From contig NZ_CANLBS010000024.1 in the NCBI RefSeq assembly GCF_947488945.1, forward strand, positions 47,463 to 111,462: DNA of 64,000 nucleotides. Direction: 5' to 3'. A model generated the notes under the pieces. It did no database searches and was not told the origin of the DNA. It saw nothing but the letters and a program-made list of their open reading frames with translations. How positions within the stretch are numbered: the stretch's first letter is position 1; every line of letters begins with the position of its first letter. Positions 38,344 through 45,426 of this stretch are shown here, in pieces. The position numbers and the translations under genes were made by a program. The DNA is from an uncultured Streptomyces sp. Lineage in GTDB: Bacteria; Actinomycetota; Actinomycetes; Streptomycetales; Streptomycetaceae.

Positions 38344-38399
38344 CGGGAGGGCGCCGGCTCCGCGCCCGCCGGGCGGTCGCCCGGCCCGCCGCCCTCCCG
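38344..38399 (-). terminator. Terminator after tatD
   Basis: Inverted repeat CGGGAGGGCG (38344-38353) with CGCCCTCCCG (38390-38399), with further GC-rich pairing in between. It fills the gap between tatD and rsmA. Confidence 0.5.
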
Positions 38400-38435
38400 T
38401 TCCGCCCGCCGCCCGGTCCCGTACCGCCGCCGGTC

Positions 38436-39302
38436 TCAGTAGTCGAACGCCCGCGCGGTGTTGTCCGCGACCGCGGCGGCCAGGTCGTCCACGTGCATCC
38501 CCTTGACCTCGGCCATGGCCCGCAGGGTGACCGGGATGAGGTAGGGCGCGTTGGGGCGGCCCCGGTAGGGGGCGGGGGTCAGGAAGGGCGCGTCGGTCTC
38601 GACGAGCACCAGCCCGGCCGGGGCGACGGCGAGCGCGTCGCGCAGCGGCTGGGCGTTCTTGAAGGTCACGTTGCCCGCGAAGGACATGAAGTAGCCGGCC
38701 CGCGCGCAGATCCGGGCCATCTCGGCGTCGCCCGAGTAGCAGTGGAAGACGGTCCGCTCGGGAGCGCCCGCGTCGGCGAGGACGCGCAGCACGTCCTCGT
38801 GCGCGTCCCGGTCGTGGATGACGAGCGCCTTGCCGTGCCGCTTGGCCATCTCGATGTGCGCCCGGAACGACTCCTCCTGGGCCGCCCGCCCCTCGGGCCC
38901 GGTCCGGAAGTGGTCGAGCCCGGTCTCTCCGACGCCGCGCACGTGGTCGAGGGCGGCGAGCGCGTCGATCTCGGCGAGCGCCTCCTCCAGCGCGGCCCTG
39001 CCGCCCGGGGTCCTGGCGTCCTGGCGGGACCAGCCGTCCGGGTCGCCGTGCACGATGCGCGGAGCCTCGTTGGGGTGCAGGGCGACGGAGGCGTGCACGG
39101 AGGGGTGGGCGGCGGCCGTCTCGGCGGCCCAGCGGGACCCGGCGACGTCGCAGCCGACCTGGACGACGGTGGTGACGTTGACGGCGGCGGCCCGCGCGAG
39201 GCCCTCCTCGACGGTGCCGTCCTGCATGTCCAGGTGGGTGTGCGAGTCGGCGACCGGAACCCCGAGGGGTTCGGGCAGCGGCGGGGCTTCGGAGCGGCTC
39301 AT
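38436..39302 (-). CDS. TatD-family metal-dependent hydrolase (DNase)
   Basis: 288 aa. VADSHTHLDMQ (first metal-binding HxH), GVGETGLDHFR (Glu ligand), ALVIHDRDAHEDVL, VFHCYSGDAEMARIC and VETDAPFLTPAP are all TatD/YcfH signatures. Family members are 3'-5' exonucleases or D-aminoacyl hydrolases. ATG 39302 starts at MSRSEAPPLPEPLGV; longer ORF readings cross the upstream palindrome. Typical tatD-rsmA neighbourhood. Confidence 0.93.
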   Translation of the reverse strand: MSRSEAPPLPEPLGVPVADSHTHLDMQDGTVEEGLARAAAVNVTTVVQVGCDVAGSRWAAETAAAHPSVHASVALHPNEAPRIVHGDPDGWSRQDARTPGGRAALEEALAEIDALAALDHVRGVGETGLDHFRTGPEGRAAQEESFRAHIEMAKRHGKALVIHDRDAHEDVLRVLADAGAPERTVFHCYSGDAEMARICARAGYFMSFAGNVTFKNAQPLRDALAVAPAGLVLVETDAPFLTPAPYRGRPNAPYLIPVTLRAMAEVKGMHVDDLAAAVADNTARAFDY

Positions 39303-39348
39303 GCCGACGATCGTACGAGGCCCCCGGCCGACCGGGGAGCGAGGGACG

Positions 39349-39370
39349 CCGTACGGGAAGTCCCGTACGG
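39349..39370. promoter_or_regulatory. 22-bp palindrome upstream of tatD
   Basis: CCGTACGGGA and TCCCGTACGG, perfect arms with AG in the middle, 47 bp upstream of tatD. It could be an operator or a compact hairpin. The CCCGTACGGG core recurs elsewhere in the window. Confidence 0.4.
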
Positions 39371-39448
39371 GATGAACGGAACAGTGCCGGGTACGGGTGC
39401 GCGGCACGAGGTACGGCGCCGCCGGGCCGGCCGGCGGCGCCCGGAGCG

Positions 39449-39859
39449 TCAGCGCCGGTGGAAGGGGTGGAGGAGGTCGGACAGGTGCCAGTGGTGACCG
39501 GCCCCCGCGGCCACGGGGACGGCGGCCGTTTCGGCGGAGGGCGCCGCGTCCGCGCCGGCGGCCTCGTCCCGGCCCGGCTTGCGCTGCTTGGGTCGCTTCG
39601 GCTGCGGCTGGAGGAGCCTCTGCACGGTGGAGATCTGCCCCTCCCGCATGATCCGGACCACGGACCCGCCGCAGTTGGCGCAGCGGGGCGTGGACAGCGG
39701 CGAGGGGACCCTCTCGCCGTCCACCTTGTAGACCACGAAGGGGTGGCCGGAGCCGTCGACGTGGTGCTCTATCTCGTACCCCTGCTCCCAGCCGAACCCG
39801 CACCGCATGCAGGCGAAGGCGTAGGCCTCGTGGACGGTGGTCGCTGCGATCTCACTCAT
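39449..39859 (-). CDS. Zinc-ribbon-type hypothetical protein
   Basis: 136 aa. It has C-x-x-C (ACMRCGFGWE) and a second C-x-x-C (PRCANCGGSVVR) with a small beta domain in between (YEIEHHVDGSGHPFVVYKVDGERV), followed by a basic stretch (PKRPKQRKPGR) and a His-rich C-terminus (GAGHHWHLSDLLHPFHRR). The paired CxxC motifs indicate one zinc site. ATG 39859 follows GAGGAG. No known function; it looks conserved and chromosomal. Confidence 0.75.
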   Translation of the reverse strand: MSEIAATTVHEAYAFACMRCGFGWEQGYEIEHHVDGSGHPFVVYKVDGERVPSPLSTPRCANCGGSVVRIMREGQISTVQRLLQPQPKRPKQRKPGRDEAAGADAAPSAETAAVPVAAGAGHHWHLSDLLHPFHRR

Positions 39860-40278
39860 GCTTGCTCCTCTTGTCCGCCGGACAAGGCTCCGGAGTGTGC
39901 TCCGCTCCTCTTCAGTGCACACCCGGCGACCGCGGCACGCACCGGCTCACGAGCAGTGTTGATGCGTTCTTGGACTCCTTGGGACCGCCTTGGCACGCGC
40001 ATGACGCCGATGGGTGGTTGCCGGGACCAACCGTTGGCCCGGCGCGGGAGCGCACGGCGCGCGAAGGGCGCGTGCACGGCGTATTTCCGGGGGCGCAGTC
40101 AGGAGCGTGCGCAGGCCCCCTCCCGGCCGGTCCCAAGCCCCGCAAGGGTCACAGCGATTGCCTCAGGATTCAATCAAAAATCGACCCAAAACAAACGGCA
40201 TGCCCGGTTTGCGAACTTCATCCATCGGGTTTTCACTCGTCATGTACGAAAACCCGATTTCCACAGAACGGGAACACC
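39860..40278. other. Control region of the 40-44 kb operon
   Basis: 419 bp between divergent genes. From about 40150 on, the DNA is markedly AT-richer than its surroundings (runs such as CAATCAAAAATCGACCC and AAAACAAACGG), ending with a perfect inverted repeat 20 bp before the first ATG. Nothing coding that I trust. Confidence 0.5.
40224..40258 (+). promoter_or_regulatory. Perfect 11-bp inverted repeat before the small-peptide gene
   Basis: ATCGGGTTTTC (40224-40234) and GAAAACCCGAT (40248-40258), 13-nt spacer. The centre-to-centre spacing is about two helical turns, as expected of a dimeric repressor, but it could also form a hairpin in the leader RNA. It ends 20 nt before ATG 40279. Confidence 0.6.
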
Positions 40279-40458
40279 ATGTACACGGACATCACCCCCA
40301 CCACGACCGACATCGACGAGGAGCTGGAGGCGGCGCTCAACCCGGGCGAAGTCGAAGGCTTCTACCGCGACTCGCGCGAGTGCGCCGCGCTCGCGCTCGT
40401 CGGCGGCGCCGGAGCCCTCCTCCTCTCGCCCCCGACCCCGCGGCCGAAGAAGGGCTGA
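40279..40458 (+). CDS. Small precursor-like peptide (59 aa)
   Basis: Head of a five-gene operon. The first ~34 residues are acidic and polar (MYTDITPTTTDIDEELEAA, then LNPGEVEGFYRDSRE). Residues 35-49 are hydrophobic (CAALALVGGAGALLL) with a double glycine at 42-43, and the end is proline- and lysine-rich (SPPTPRPKKG). This leader-like/core-like split and the position before putative enzymes resemble a ribosomal-peptide precursor, yet no known maturase is present. The hydrophobic stretch is also just long enough for a small membrane-associated peptide. Weak ribosome-binding site (AACGGG). 9 bp to the next gene. Confidence 0.65.
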   Translation: MYTDITPTTTDIDEELEAALNPGEVEGFYRDSRECAALALVGGAGALLLSPPTPRPKKG

Positions 40459-40467
40459 ACACGGCCC

Positions 40468-41184
40468 ATGAACCAGCCACCCGCATCCTCCCGTCTCACG
40501 GACGCGGTGCACGGACTGGCGAACGAGGTGGTCCTCGCTCTGCGGAGCGGGGGCCACCTCGCCACCGTGTGCGGCGCGGCCGGCATCGACGAGGACGACC
40601 GGACCGGTGTCGCCGCGGTGCGGGTCATCGGCGCCGACCTGCTGCTGCCGAGCGTCCTGCGCGGCGAGCGCCCGCACCCGGGCGACGTGGCGGTGCTGCA
40701 CCGCGCCGCGCAGGAGTTCCCGCCGAAGCCCGGCGCGCCCGCCTCCACCGCCTGGAGCCACTGGGCGATGCTCTCCGCCCTGCACCGGGTGGCCGCCCCG
40801 GTCCCCGCCGGAGCGGCCGGAACCGCCCCGGCGGGCCTGGGCGAGCCGGGCGTCACCGGGCTCGACGAGGCGCCCTGGCAGTCGTTCACCCACCAGCTCT
40901 CCCAGCTCGCGCCGCTCGCCGTGCCGGCCGCCTCGTCGGCCGTCGAGCGGGTCGCCCGGTGCCGGACCACCGACCTGTCGCGCGGTTTCGTGCGTGCCGT
41001 CCGGCGCCGCGACTGGGCCCAGGCGGCCGGCGCGGGCCGCTGGCTGGCAGCTCTCGGCGGCGAGCCGCCGACGCTCGGGCTGGCCACCGGTCTCGACTTC
41101 GTCGAGCTGATGGGCGGCCTGGACCCCCGGGTGGCGCTCAACGTGCGCGCCGCCCGCCTGATGTCCGAGGCGCGGCACCGATGA
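40468..41184 (+). CDS. Unknown protein of the small-peptide operon
   Basis: 238-aa soluble, mostly helical protein; no family recognised. Segments that may be conserved: LANEVVLALRSGGHLATVCG, a Trp-rich STAWSHWAMLSALHRVAAP, ESLARCRTTD-like region (VERVARCRTTDLSRGFVRAV) and the C-terminal GLDFVELMGGLDPRV. No signal peptide or TM. It starts 9 bp after the peptide gene and its stop overlaps the next start (ATGA, 41181-41184), so it acts with the neighbours. Possibly a recognition or scaffold protein for the peptide. Confidence 0.75.
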   Translation: MNQPPASSRLTDAVHGLANEVVLALRSGGHLATVCGAAGIDEDDRTGVAAVRVIGADLLLPSVLRGERPHPGDVAVLHRAAQEFPPKPGAPASTAWSHWAMLSALHRVAAPVPAGAAGTAPAGLGEPGVTGLDEAPWQSFTHQLSQLAPLAVPAASSAVERVARCRTTDLSRGFVRAVRRRDWAQAAGAGRWLAALGGEPPTLGLATGLDFVELMGGLDPRVALNVRAARLMSEARHR

Positions 41185-42353
41185 CGGCGGAACGGGCGAC
41201 CGCGCCCCCTGCGGCGCCGGGGCCGGACCGGACAGCCCCCGCCCGGCCCACGGCACCGGACCGGGCCGGGGCGCCCGGCGTCCGCCCGTCCGTCGCCCCA
41301 GCGCCCGCGCCCGCGGCCGGCACCGGCGCCGCCGCCGATCCGGCCCGGCAGGTACTGGTGCGCTGCCTGGCCTGGGTGGACGGCCACCGCGAGGGCTTCG
41401 TGCTCCCCGACGACGTGCTGGAGCCGTACACCGACGTCAACCGCACCCTCAAGCCGCTCGGCGAGCTGGCCCAGCTCTGCTCGACGGTCCACCGCACAAC
41501 CGCCCCGGACGACCCCTGCCACGCCCTCGCCGGCGACCTCGTCGGCCACGCGTGGCGAGAGGTCCGCGAGGGCGGGCTGCTGCTGGACCTGCTGCGCTCC
41601 GAGCCCTTCGCCACGTACCCCTTCGAGATCTACGCGGCCTTCGCCGGACACGGCCTGCGCCACGCGGGGTTCGAGGCGCTGGCCCGGACGCTCGCGGGGA
41701 CCAGGGGCTGGACGCACACCGAGCAGCACGCCAACCGGCAGCTGGGGGTCCTCAACTCCGAGCGCCGGGTGGGCGTACCGGCGCACACCGACGCCGGCGC
41801 GGTCCTGCGCCGCACCTGGCTCGGCGGGCTGTCCGAGCCCTGGACGCTGGAACGCTCCTCGGGGTACGCGCTGACCCACACGGTCTTCCACGTCGCCGAC
41901 TGGGGGCTGGCCCCCGAGCGGCTCCCCGCCGACCTCGACGCCTACCTGCGCACCTGGCTGCCGGCCTGGATCGACGGCTGCCTGGAGGGGGCCCAGTGGG
42001 ACCTCGGCGCGGAACTGGTGGCGGTCGCGGCCTGCCTGCCCGGCCCCCCGGCGGACAGCGTGTTCGAGGCGGCGTGGCCGGTACTGGCCGCCGTGCAGGA
42101 CCCCGGCGGCTCGCTGCCGGAGACCGGCGCGCCGGCCGGCCGGGCGGCGGCCGGGGAGCCGGGCGCCCCGGACCCGTACCCGTTCCTCGGCTGCTACCAC
42201 TCCACCCTCGTGACGTCCTTCGCGGCGGCGCTGACGCTCGCGTGCCTCCGCGCCGCAGGGGGCCCGGCCGGGTCCGGGGCGGCGGCCGGGTCCGGCGCAC
42301 CGGCGCGCTCCGGACGGTCGGCCGTCGAAACCGGAAGGAGAGAATCCGCATGA
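41181..42353 (+). CDS. DUF6895-like protein, copy A
   Basis: 390 aa. After a Pro/Ala-rich N-terminal extension (~1-50) the helical domain contains LAWVDGHREGFVLPDD, LKPLGELAQL, TYPFEIYAAFAGHGL, SEPWTLERSSGYALTHTVFH and ADWGLAPERLP. The motif H233-T-V-F-H237-x-x-D240-W-G is shared exactly with copy B. The C-terminus is Gly/Ala-rich and disordered. The helical repeats recall alpha/alpha-toroid enzymes such as terpenoid-cyclase-like folds, and the H..H..D triad could bind a metal; both points are inference. The family name is from memory and should be checked. Coupled to both neighbours by ATGA overlaps. Confidence 0.75.
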   Translation: MTAERATAPPAAPGPDRTAPARPTAPDRAGAPGVRPSVAPAPAPAAGTGAAADPARQVLVRCLAWVDGHREGFVLPDDVLEPYTDVNRTLKPLGELAQLCSTVHRTTAPDDPCHALAGDLVGHAWREVREGGLLLDLLRSEPFATYPFEIYAAFAGHGLRHAGFEALARTLAGTRGWTHTEQHANRQLGVLNSERRVGVPAHTDAGAVLRRTWLGGLSEPWTLERSSGYALTHTVFHVADWGLAPERLPADLDAYLRTWLPAWIDGCLEGAQWDLGAELVAVAACLPGPPADSVFEAAWPVLAAVQDPGGSLPETGAPAGRAAAGEPGAPDPYPFLGCYHSTLVTSFAAALTLACLRAAGGPAGSGAAAGSGAPARSGRSAVETGRRESA

Positions 42354-43264
42354 GTGGTATGCAGCAGATCCACACCGTCGGGGCGAAGGCGGTGGACTGG
42401 CTGTACGCCCACCGCGACGGGTTCCGGCTGGAGGACGACCCGCCGCCCGAGGCGGGCATGCTGGACCGCTTCAAGCCGCTCGGCGAACTGGCCCTGATCG
42501 GCAAGGTCATCTTCCGCGAGGGCGTCGCCGGCTCCCAGCAGGCCGCCCTCGCCCGCAAGCTCCTCGACCACTGCTGGCACGAGCACCTGGAATCGGGCCG
42601 CCGGCTCACCGACGGCCAGCGGCGCGAACCCATGTCGCCGGTGCCGATGGAGGTGTACGTGCCGTTCAAGGAGCTGGGCTACCGGGAGCCGGACCTGGAG
42701 GCCGCGGTGCGGCTCAACCACCGGCTGGAGAGCTGGGCCCGGCTGGAGGTGCTGCCGGTGCGCCGGCTCGGACTGGCCGCCACCGAGCGCCGCTTCGGCC
42801 TGTCCCCCAGCGTCGATCCGGCCACCGCGCTCTCCCGGACCTGGCTGTCCGCGCGTCCCGAGCCGTGGACCGTCGAGGGACACATCGGCTACGACATCAC
42901 CCACACGGTCTTCCACCTCACCGACTGGGGCGAGTCCCCCGAGCGCCTGCCTGCGGAGATCGCCGACTATCTGGCGCTCTGGCTGCCGGTGTGGCTGGAC
43001 GACTGGCTCGACCTCGGGCGCTGGGACCTGCTCGGCGAACTGCTGGTGGTCGACGCCTGCCTGCCCGAGCCGACGCTCGACCCGGCGGCCTGGGCCGGGT
43101 TCGCCGCCGCCCAGCAGGAGGACGGCGCGATGCCGGTGACCGGCGGCATGCCGGAGGGCGACCCGGAGACCGTGTTCGACCTCGTCTACCACCCGACGCT
43201 GGTCGCCGCCTTCGCCTCCGCCCTCGCGCTCTCCCGCGCGATGTCGGACCTGGCCCCCGCGTGA
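42350..43264 (+). CDS. DUF6895-like protein, copy B
   Basis: 304 aa, paralogous to copy A along its whole domain: VDWLYAHRDGFRLEDDPP, FKPLGELALIGKVIFREG, RPEPWTVEGHIGYDITHTVF, LTDWGESPERLPAEIADYL, WDLLGELLVVDACLPEP. The H185...H189...D192-W-G motif is intact. It lacks the long N- and C-terminal extensions of copy A, so the two may form a heteromer in which one copy has diverged. AAGGAG lies 9 nt before ATG 42350. The stop overlaps the next gene (GTGA). Confidence 0.78.
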   Translation: MSGMQQIHTVGAKAVDWLYAHRDGFRLEDDPPPEAGMLDRFKPLGELALIGKVIFREGVAGSQQAALARKLLDHCWHEHLESGRRLTDGQRREPMSPVPMEVYVPFKELGYREPDLEAAVRLNHRLESWARLEVLPVRRLGLAATERRFGLSPSVDPATALSRTWLSARPEPWTVEGHIGYDITHTVFHLTDWGESPERLPAEIADYLALWLPVWLDDWLDLGRWDLLGELLVVDACLPEPTLDPAAWAGFAAAQQEDGAMPVTGGMPEGDPETVFDLVYHPTLVAAFASALALSRAMSDLAPA

Positions 43265-44382
43265 GCCGCGGCCCCCGGCCCGTCCGGCCGGAGACGGACA
43301 CGCCCGCGGGCGACGGAGCCGGTCGCAGGCGGCCCCGGGAGGCGGGCGGCCGTGCCGCCGACCCGGTCGCCGCCCGGCTGCTGTCGGAGACCTCGACCAC
43401 CGTCCGCGCGCCCGACACGGTGTTCGCGCTCAGCCGCCAAGGGGTCCGTACCGTCCACTGCGGCGGCACCGCACCCGCGCCCGCCGGCCGGCCGCGGGAC
43501 CTGCTCCGGCACGAGCTGGGGTCGGCGTCCAAGACGTTCACCGGACTGCTGCTGGCGGGCCTGGTCGCCGAGGGCAAGCTGTCGTACGAGGACCGGGCCG
43601 CGGACCTGCTGGCCCCCGGCCGGCCCGTCCACCCGCATCTGGGGGCGGTCACCCTGCGCCACCTGATCACCCACACCTCCGGGCTGCCCGCGCTGCCGCC
43701 CGCCTTCTACCCGCAGGCCCTGCCCCGCTGGTCCACCGCCCCGTACGCCGGATTTCCCGCGGAGCGGGTCGTGGAGTCCTTCCTGGCCGCCCGGCCGCGC
43801 CGGGCTCCGGGCACCCGCTGGCGCTACTCCAACTTCGCGGTGTCGGTCCTCGGCCACGCACTGACCGCCGCCACCCGCACCCCGTGGGAACCGCTGCTGC
43901 ACCGGCGGCTGTTCGCGCCGCTCGGGCTCGACGGCACCTCGGCGTGTCCGGGCCGGGAGGGCGTGGACGCCACCGGTCACCGGCGCGACGGCACACCGGT
44001 GCCGCCACTCGACATCGGCGGCTTCGCCGGGGCGGGCGCGGTCCGTTCCACCCCGCACGACCTGCTGACGTTCCTCGAAGCGCACCTCGCAGCCCCGGCC
44101 GAAGCCGCCGGACCGCTCGCCACCGCGCTGGACGAGGTGCGCAGGCCGGTGCTCCGGCGCGGACCGACCCACGCGCACACCCACTCCCTCACGTGGTTCG
44201 TGCACCCGACGCCGCTCGGCCCGGCGTACTTCCATGCCGGGGCGACGCAGGGGCAGCAGGCGTTCATCGGCTTCCGGCCCGCCACCGGCACCGCCGTCGC
44301 CGCGCTCTGCACCCGCCGGGTCCGGCTGAGCGGCGATCCCTTCGTCCCGACGGCGTACGCGCTGCTGACCGGCGAGGCGTGA
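43261..44382 (+). CDS. Beta-lactamase/transpeptidase-like serine hydrolase
   Basis: 373 aa of the class C beta-lactamase/D-aminopeptidase fold: S88-A-S-K91 (LGSASKTFTGLL), Y-S-N (RWRYSNFAVSVLG), and H-x-G in YFHAGATQGQQAFIGF. No signal peptide is visible (the N-terminus is Arg/Pro-rich), which is unusual because most relatives are exported. In this operon it could cleave, cyclise or release a peptide product. GTG start overlaps the upstream stop. It ends the operon; the next gene is convergent. Confidence 0.85.
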   Translation: MSRGPRPVRPETDTPAGDGAGRRRPREAGGRAADPVAARLLSETSTTVRAPDTVFALSRQGVRTVHCGGTAPAPAGRPRDLLRHELGSASKTFTGLLLAGLVAEGKLSYEDRAADLLAPGRPVHPHLGAVTLRHLITHTSGLPALPPAFYPQALPRWSTAPYAGFPAERVVESFLAARPRRAPGTRWRYSNFAVSVLGHALTAATRTPWEPLLHRRLFAPLGLDGTSACPGREGVDATGHRRDGTPVPPLDIGGFAGAGAVRSTPHDLLTFLEAHLAAPAEAAGPLATALDEVRRPVLRRGPTHAHTHSLTWFVHPTPLGPAYFHAGATQGQQAFIGFRPATGTAVAALCTRRVRLSGDPFVPTAYALLTGEA

Positions 44383-44443
44383 GCGTACGCGTACCGGCCC
44401 GGCCGGCGCGGGTGGTCCCGCCGTCCGGGTCCGGGCATACGGC

Positions 44444-45364
44444 CTACGGCTTCGCGCCACCCGCCGCGCCGCCCGCCTTTCCGGCCGCCTTGTCCGGGTT
44501 CTTGGCAGCGTTCTTGGCGGCCACCACCGCGTCGAACACCTCGCGCTTCGGCAGCCCCGCGTCGGCGGCTACCGCCGCGATGGCCTCCTTGCGGCGCTCC
44601 CCGGCCTCCTCGCGCACCTGCACCCGGCGCACCAGCTCGGCGGCGTCCAGTTCCTCGCCGCCCGACTCGGGCGCGCCCTCGACCACCACGGTGATCTCCC
44701 CGCGCACCCCTTCCGCTGCCCAGGCGGCGAGTTCGCCGAGCGGCCCGCGCTTCACTTCCTCGTACGTCTTGGTCAGTTCCCGGCAGACCGCGGCCCGCCG
44801 GTCCGCGCCGAACACCTCGGCCATCGCGGCCAGCGTGTCGTCCAGCCGGTGCGGGGCCTCGAAGTAGACCATCGTGCGGCGCTCGGCGGCGTTCTCGCGG
44901 AGCCGGCCGAGGCGCTCACCGGCCTTGCGGGGCAGGAAGCCCTCGAAGGTGAAGCGGTCGACCGGCAGCGCGGAGAGCGCCAGCGCGGTCAGCACCGCGG
45001 AGGGGCCGGGCACCGCGGTCACCTTGATGTCGTGTTCCACGGCGGCGGCGACCAGGCGGTAACCGGGGTCGGAGACCGAGGGCATGCCGGCGTCGGTGAC
45101 CAGCAGGACCCGGGCGCCGCCCGTCAGCGCCTCCACCAGTTCGGGCGTGCGGGCGGACTCGTTGCCCTCGAAGTAGGAGACGACACGCCCCGTGGTGTGG
45201 ACGCCGAGCGCCTGGGTCAGCCGGCGCAGCCGGCGGGTGTCCTCGGCGGCGACGACGTCGGCCTTCTCCAGTTCGGCGGCGAGACGTGGCGGGGCGTCCG
45301 CCACGTCGCCGATGGGCGTCCCCGCGAGTACCAGCGTTCCGGTCGTTCCAGTCGTTCCAGTCAC
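44444..45364 (-). CDS. rsmI: 16S rRNA C1402 2'-O-methyltransferase
   Basis: 306 aa. Tetrapyrrole-methylase-like fold: LVLAGTPIGDVADAPPRL, AAEDTRRLRRL, the signature VTDAGMPSVSDPGYRL, VPGPSAVLTALALSALP and FEGFLPRK. RsmI methylates the ribose of C1402 in the ribosomal decoding centre. The Lys/Ala-rich C-terminus is a streptomycete-type extension. GTG 45364 is placed 9 nt after GGGAGG. Divergent from the PMT gene, as is common. Confidence 0.95.
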   Translation of the reverse strand: MTGTTGTTGTLVLAGTPIGDVADAPPRLAAELEKADVVAAEDTRRLRRLTQALGVHTTGRVVSYFEGNESARTPELVEALTGGARVLLVTDAGMPSVSDPGYRLVAAAVEHDIKVTAVPGPSAVLTALALSALPVDRFTFEGFLPRKAGERLGRLRENAAERRTMVYFEAPHRLDDTLAAMAEVFGADRRAAVCRELTKTYEEVKRGPLGELAAWAAEGVRGEITVVVEGAPESGGEELDAAELVRRVQVREEAGERRKEAIAAVAADAGLPKREVFDAVVAAKNAAKNPDKAAGKAGGAAGGAKP

Positions 45365-45426
45365 AGGTCCCATCCTCCCAGCCCCGGCGGCACCACTCGC
45401 ACAGTCGCTTTCCCTACGATGGCGCG

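Noticed and set aside
40279..40458. Lanthipeptide, lasso or thiopeptide precursor
   Set aside because: The core has one Cys and few Ser/Thr, and no LanB/C/M, lasso cyclase, protease, YcaO or transporter gene is nearby. Kept only as a precursor-like peptide of unknown class.
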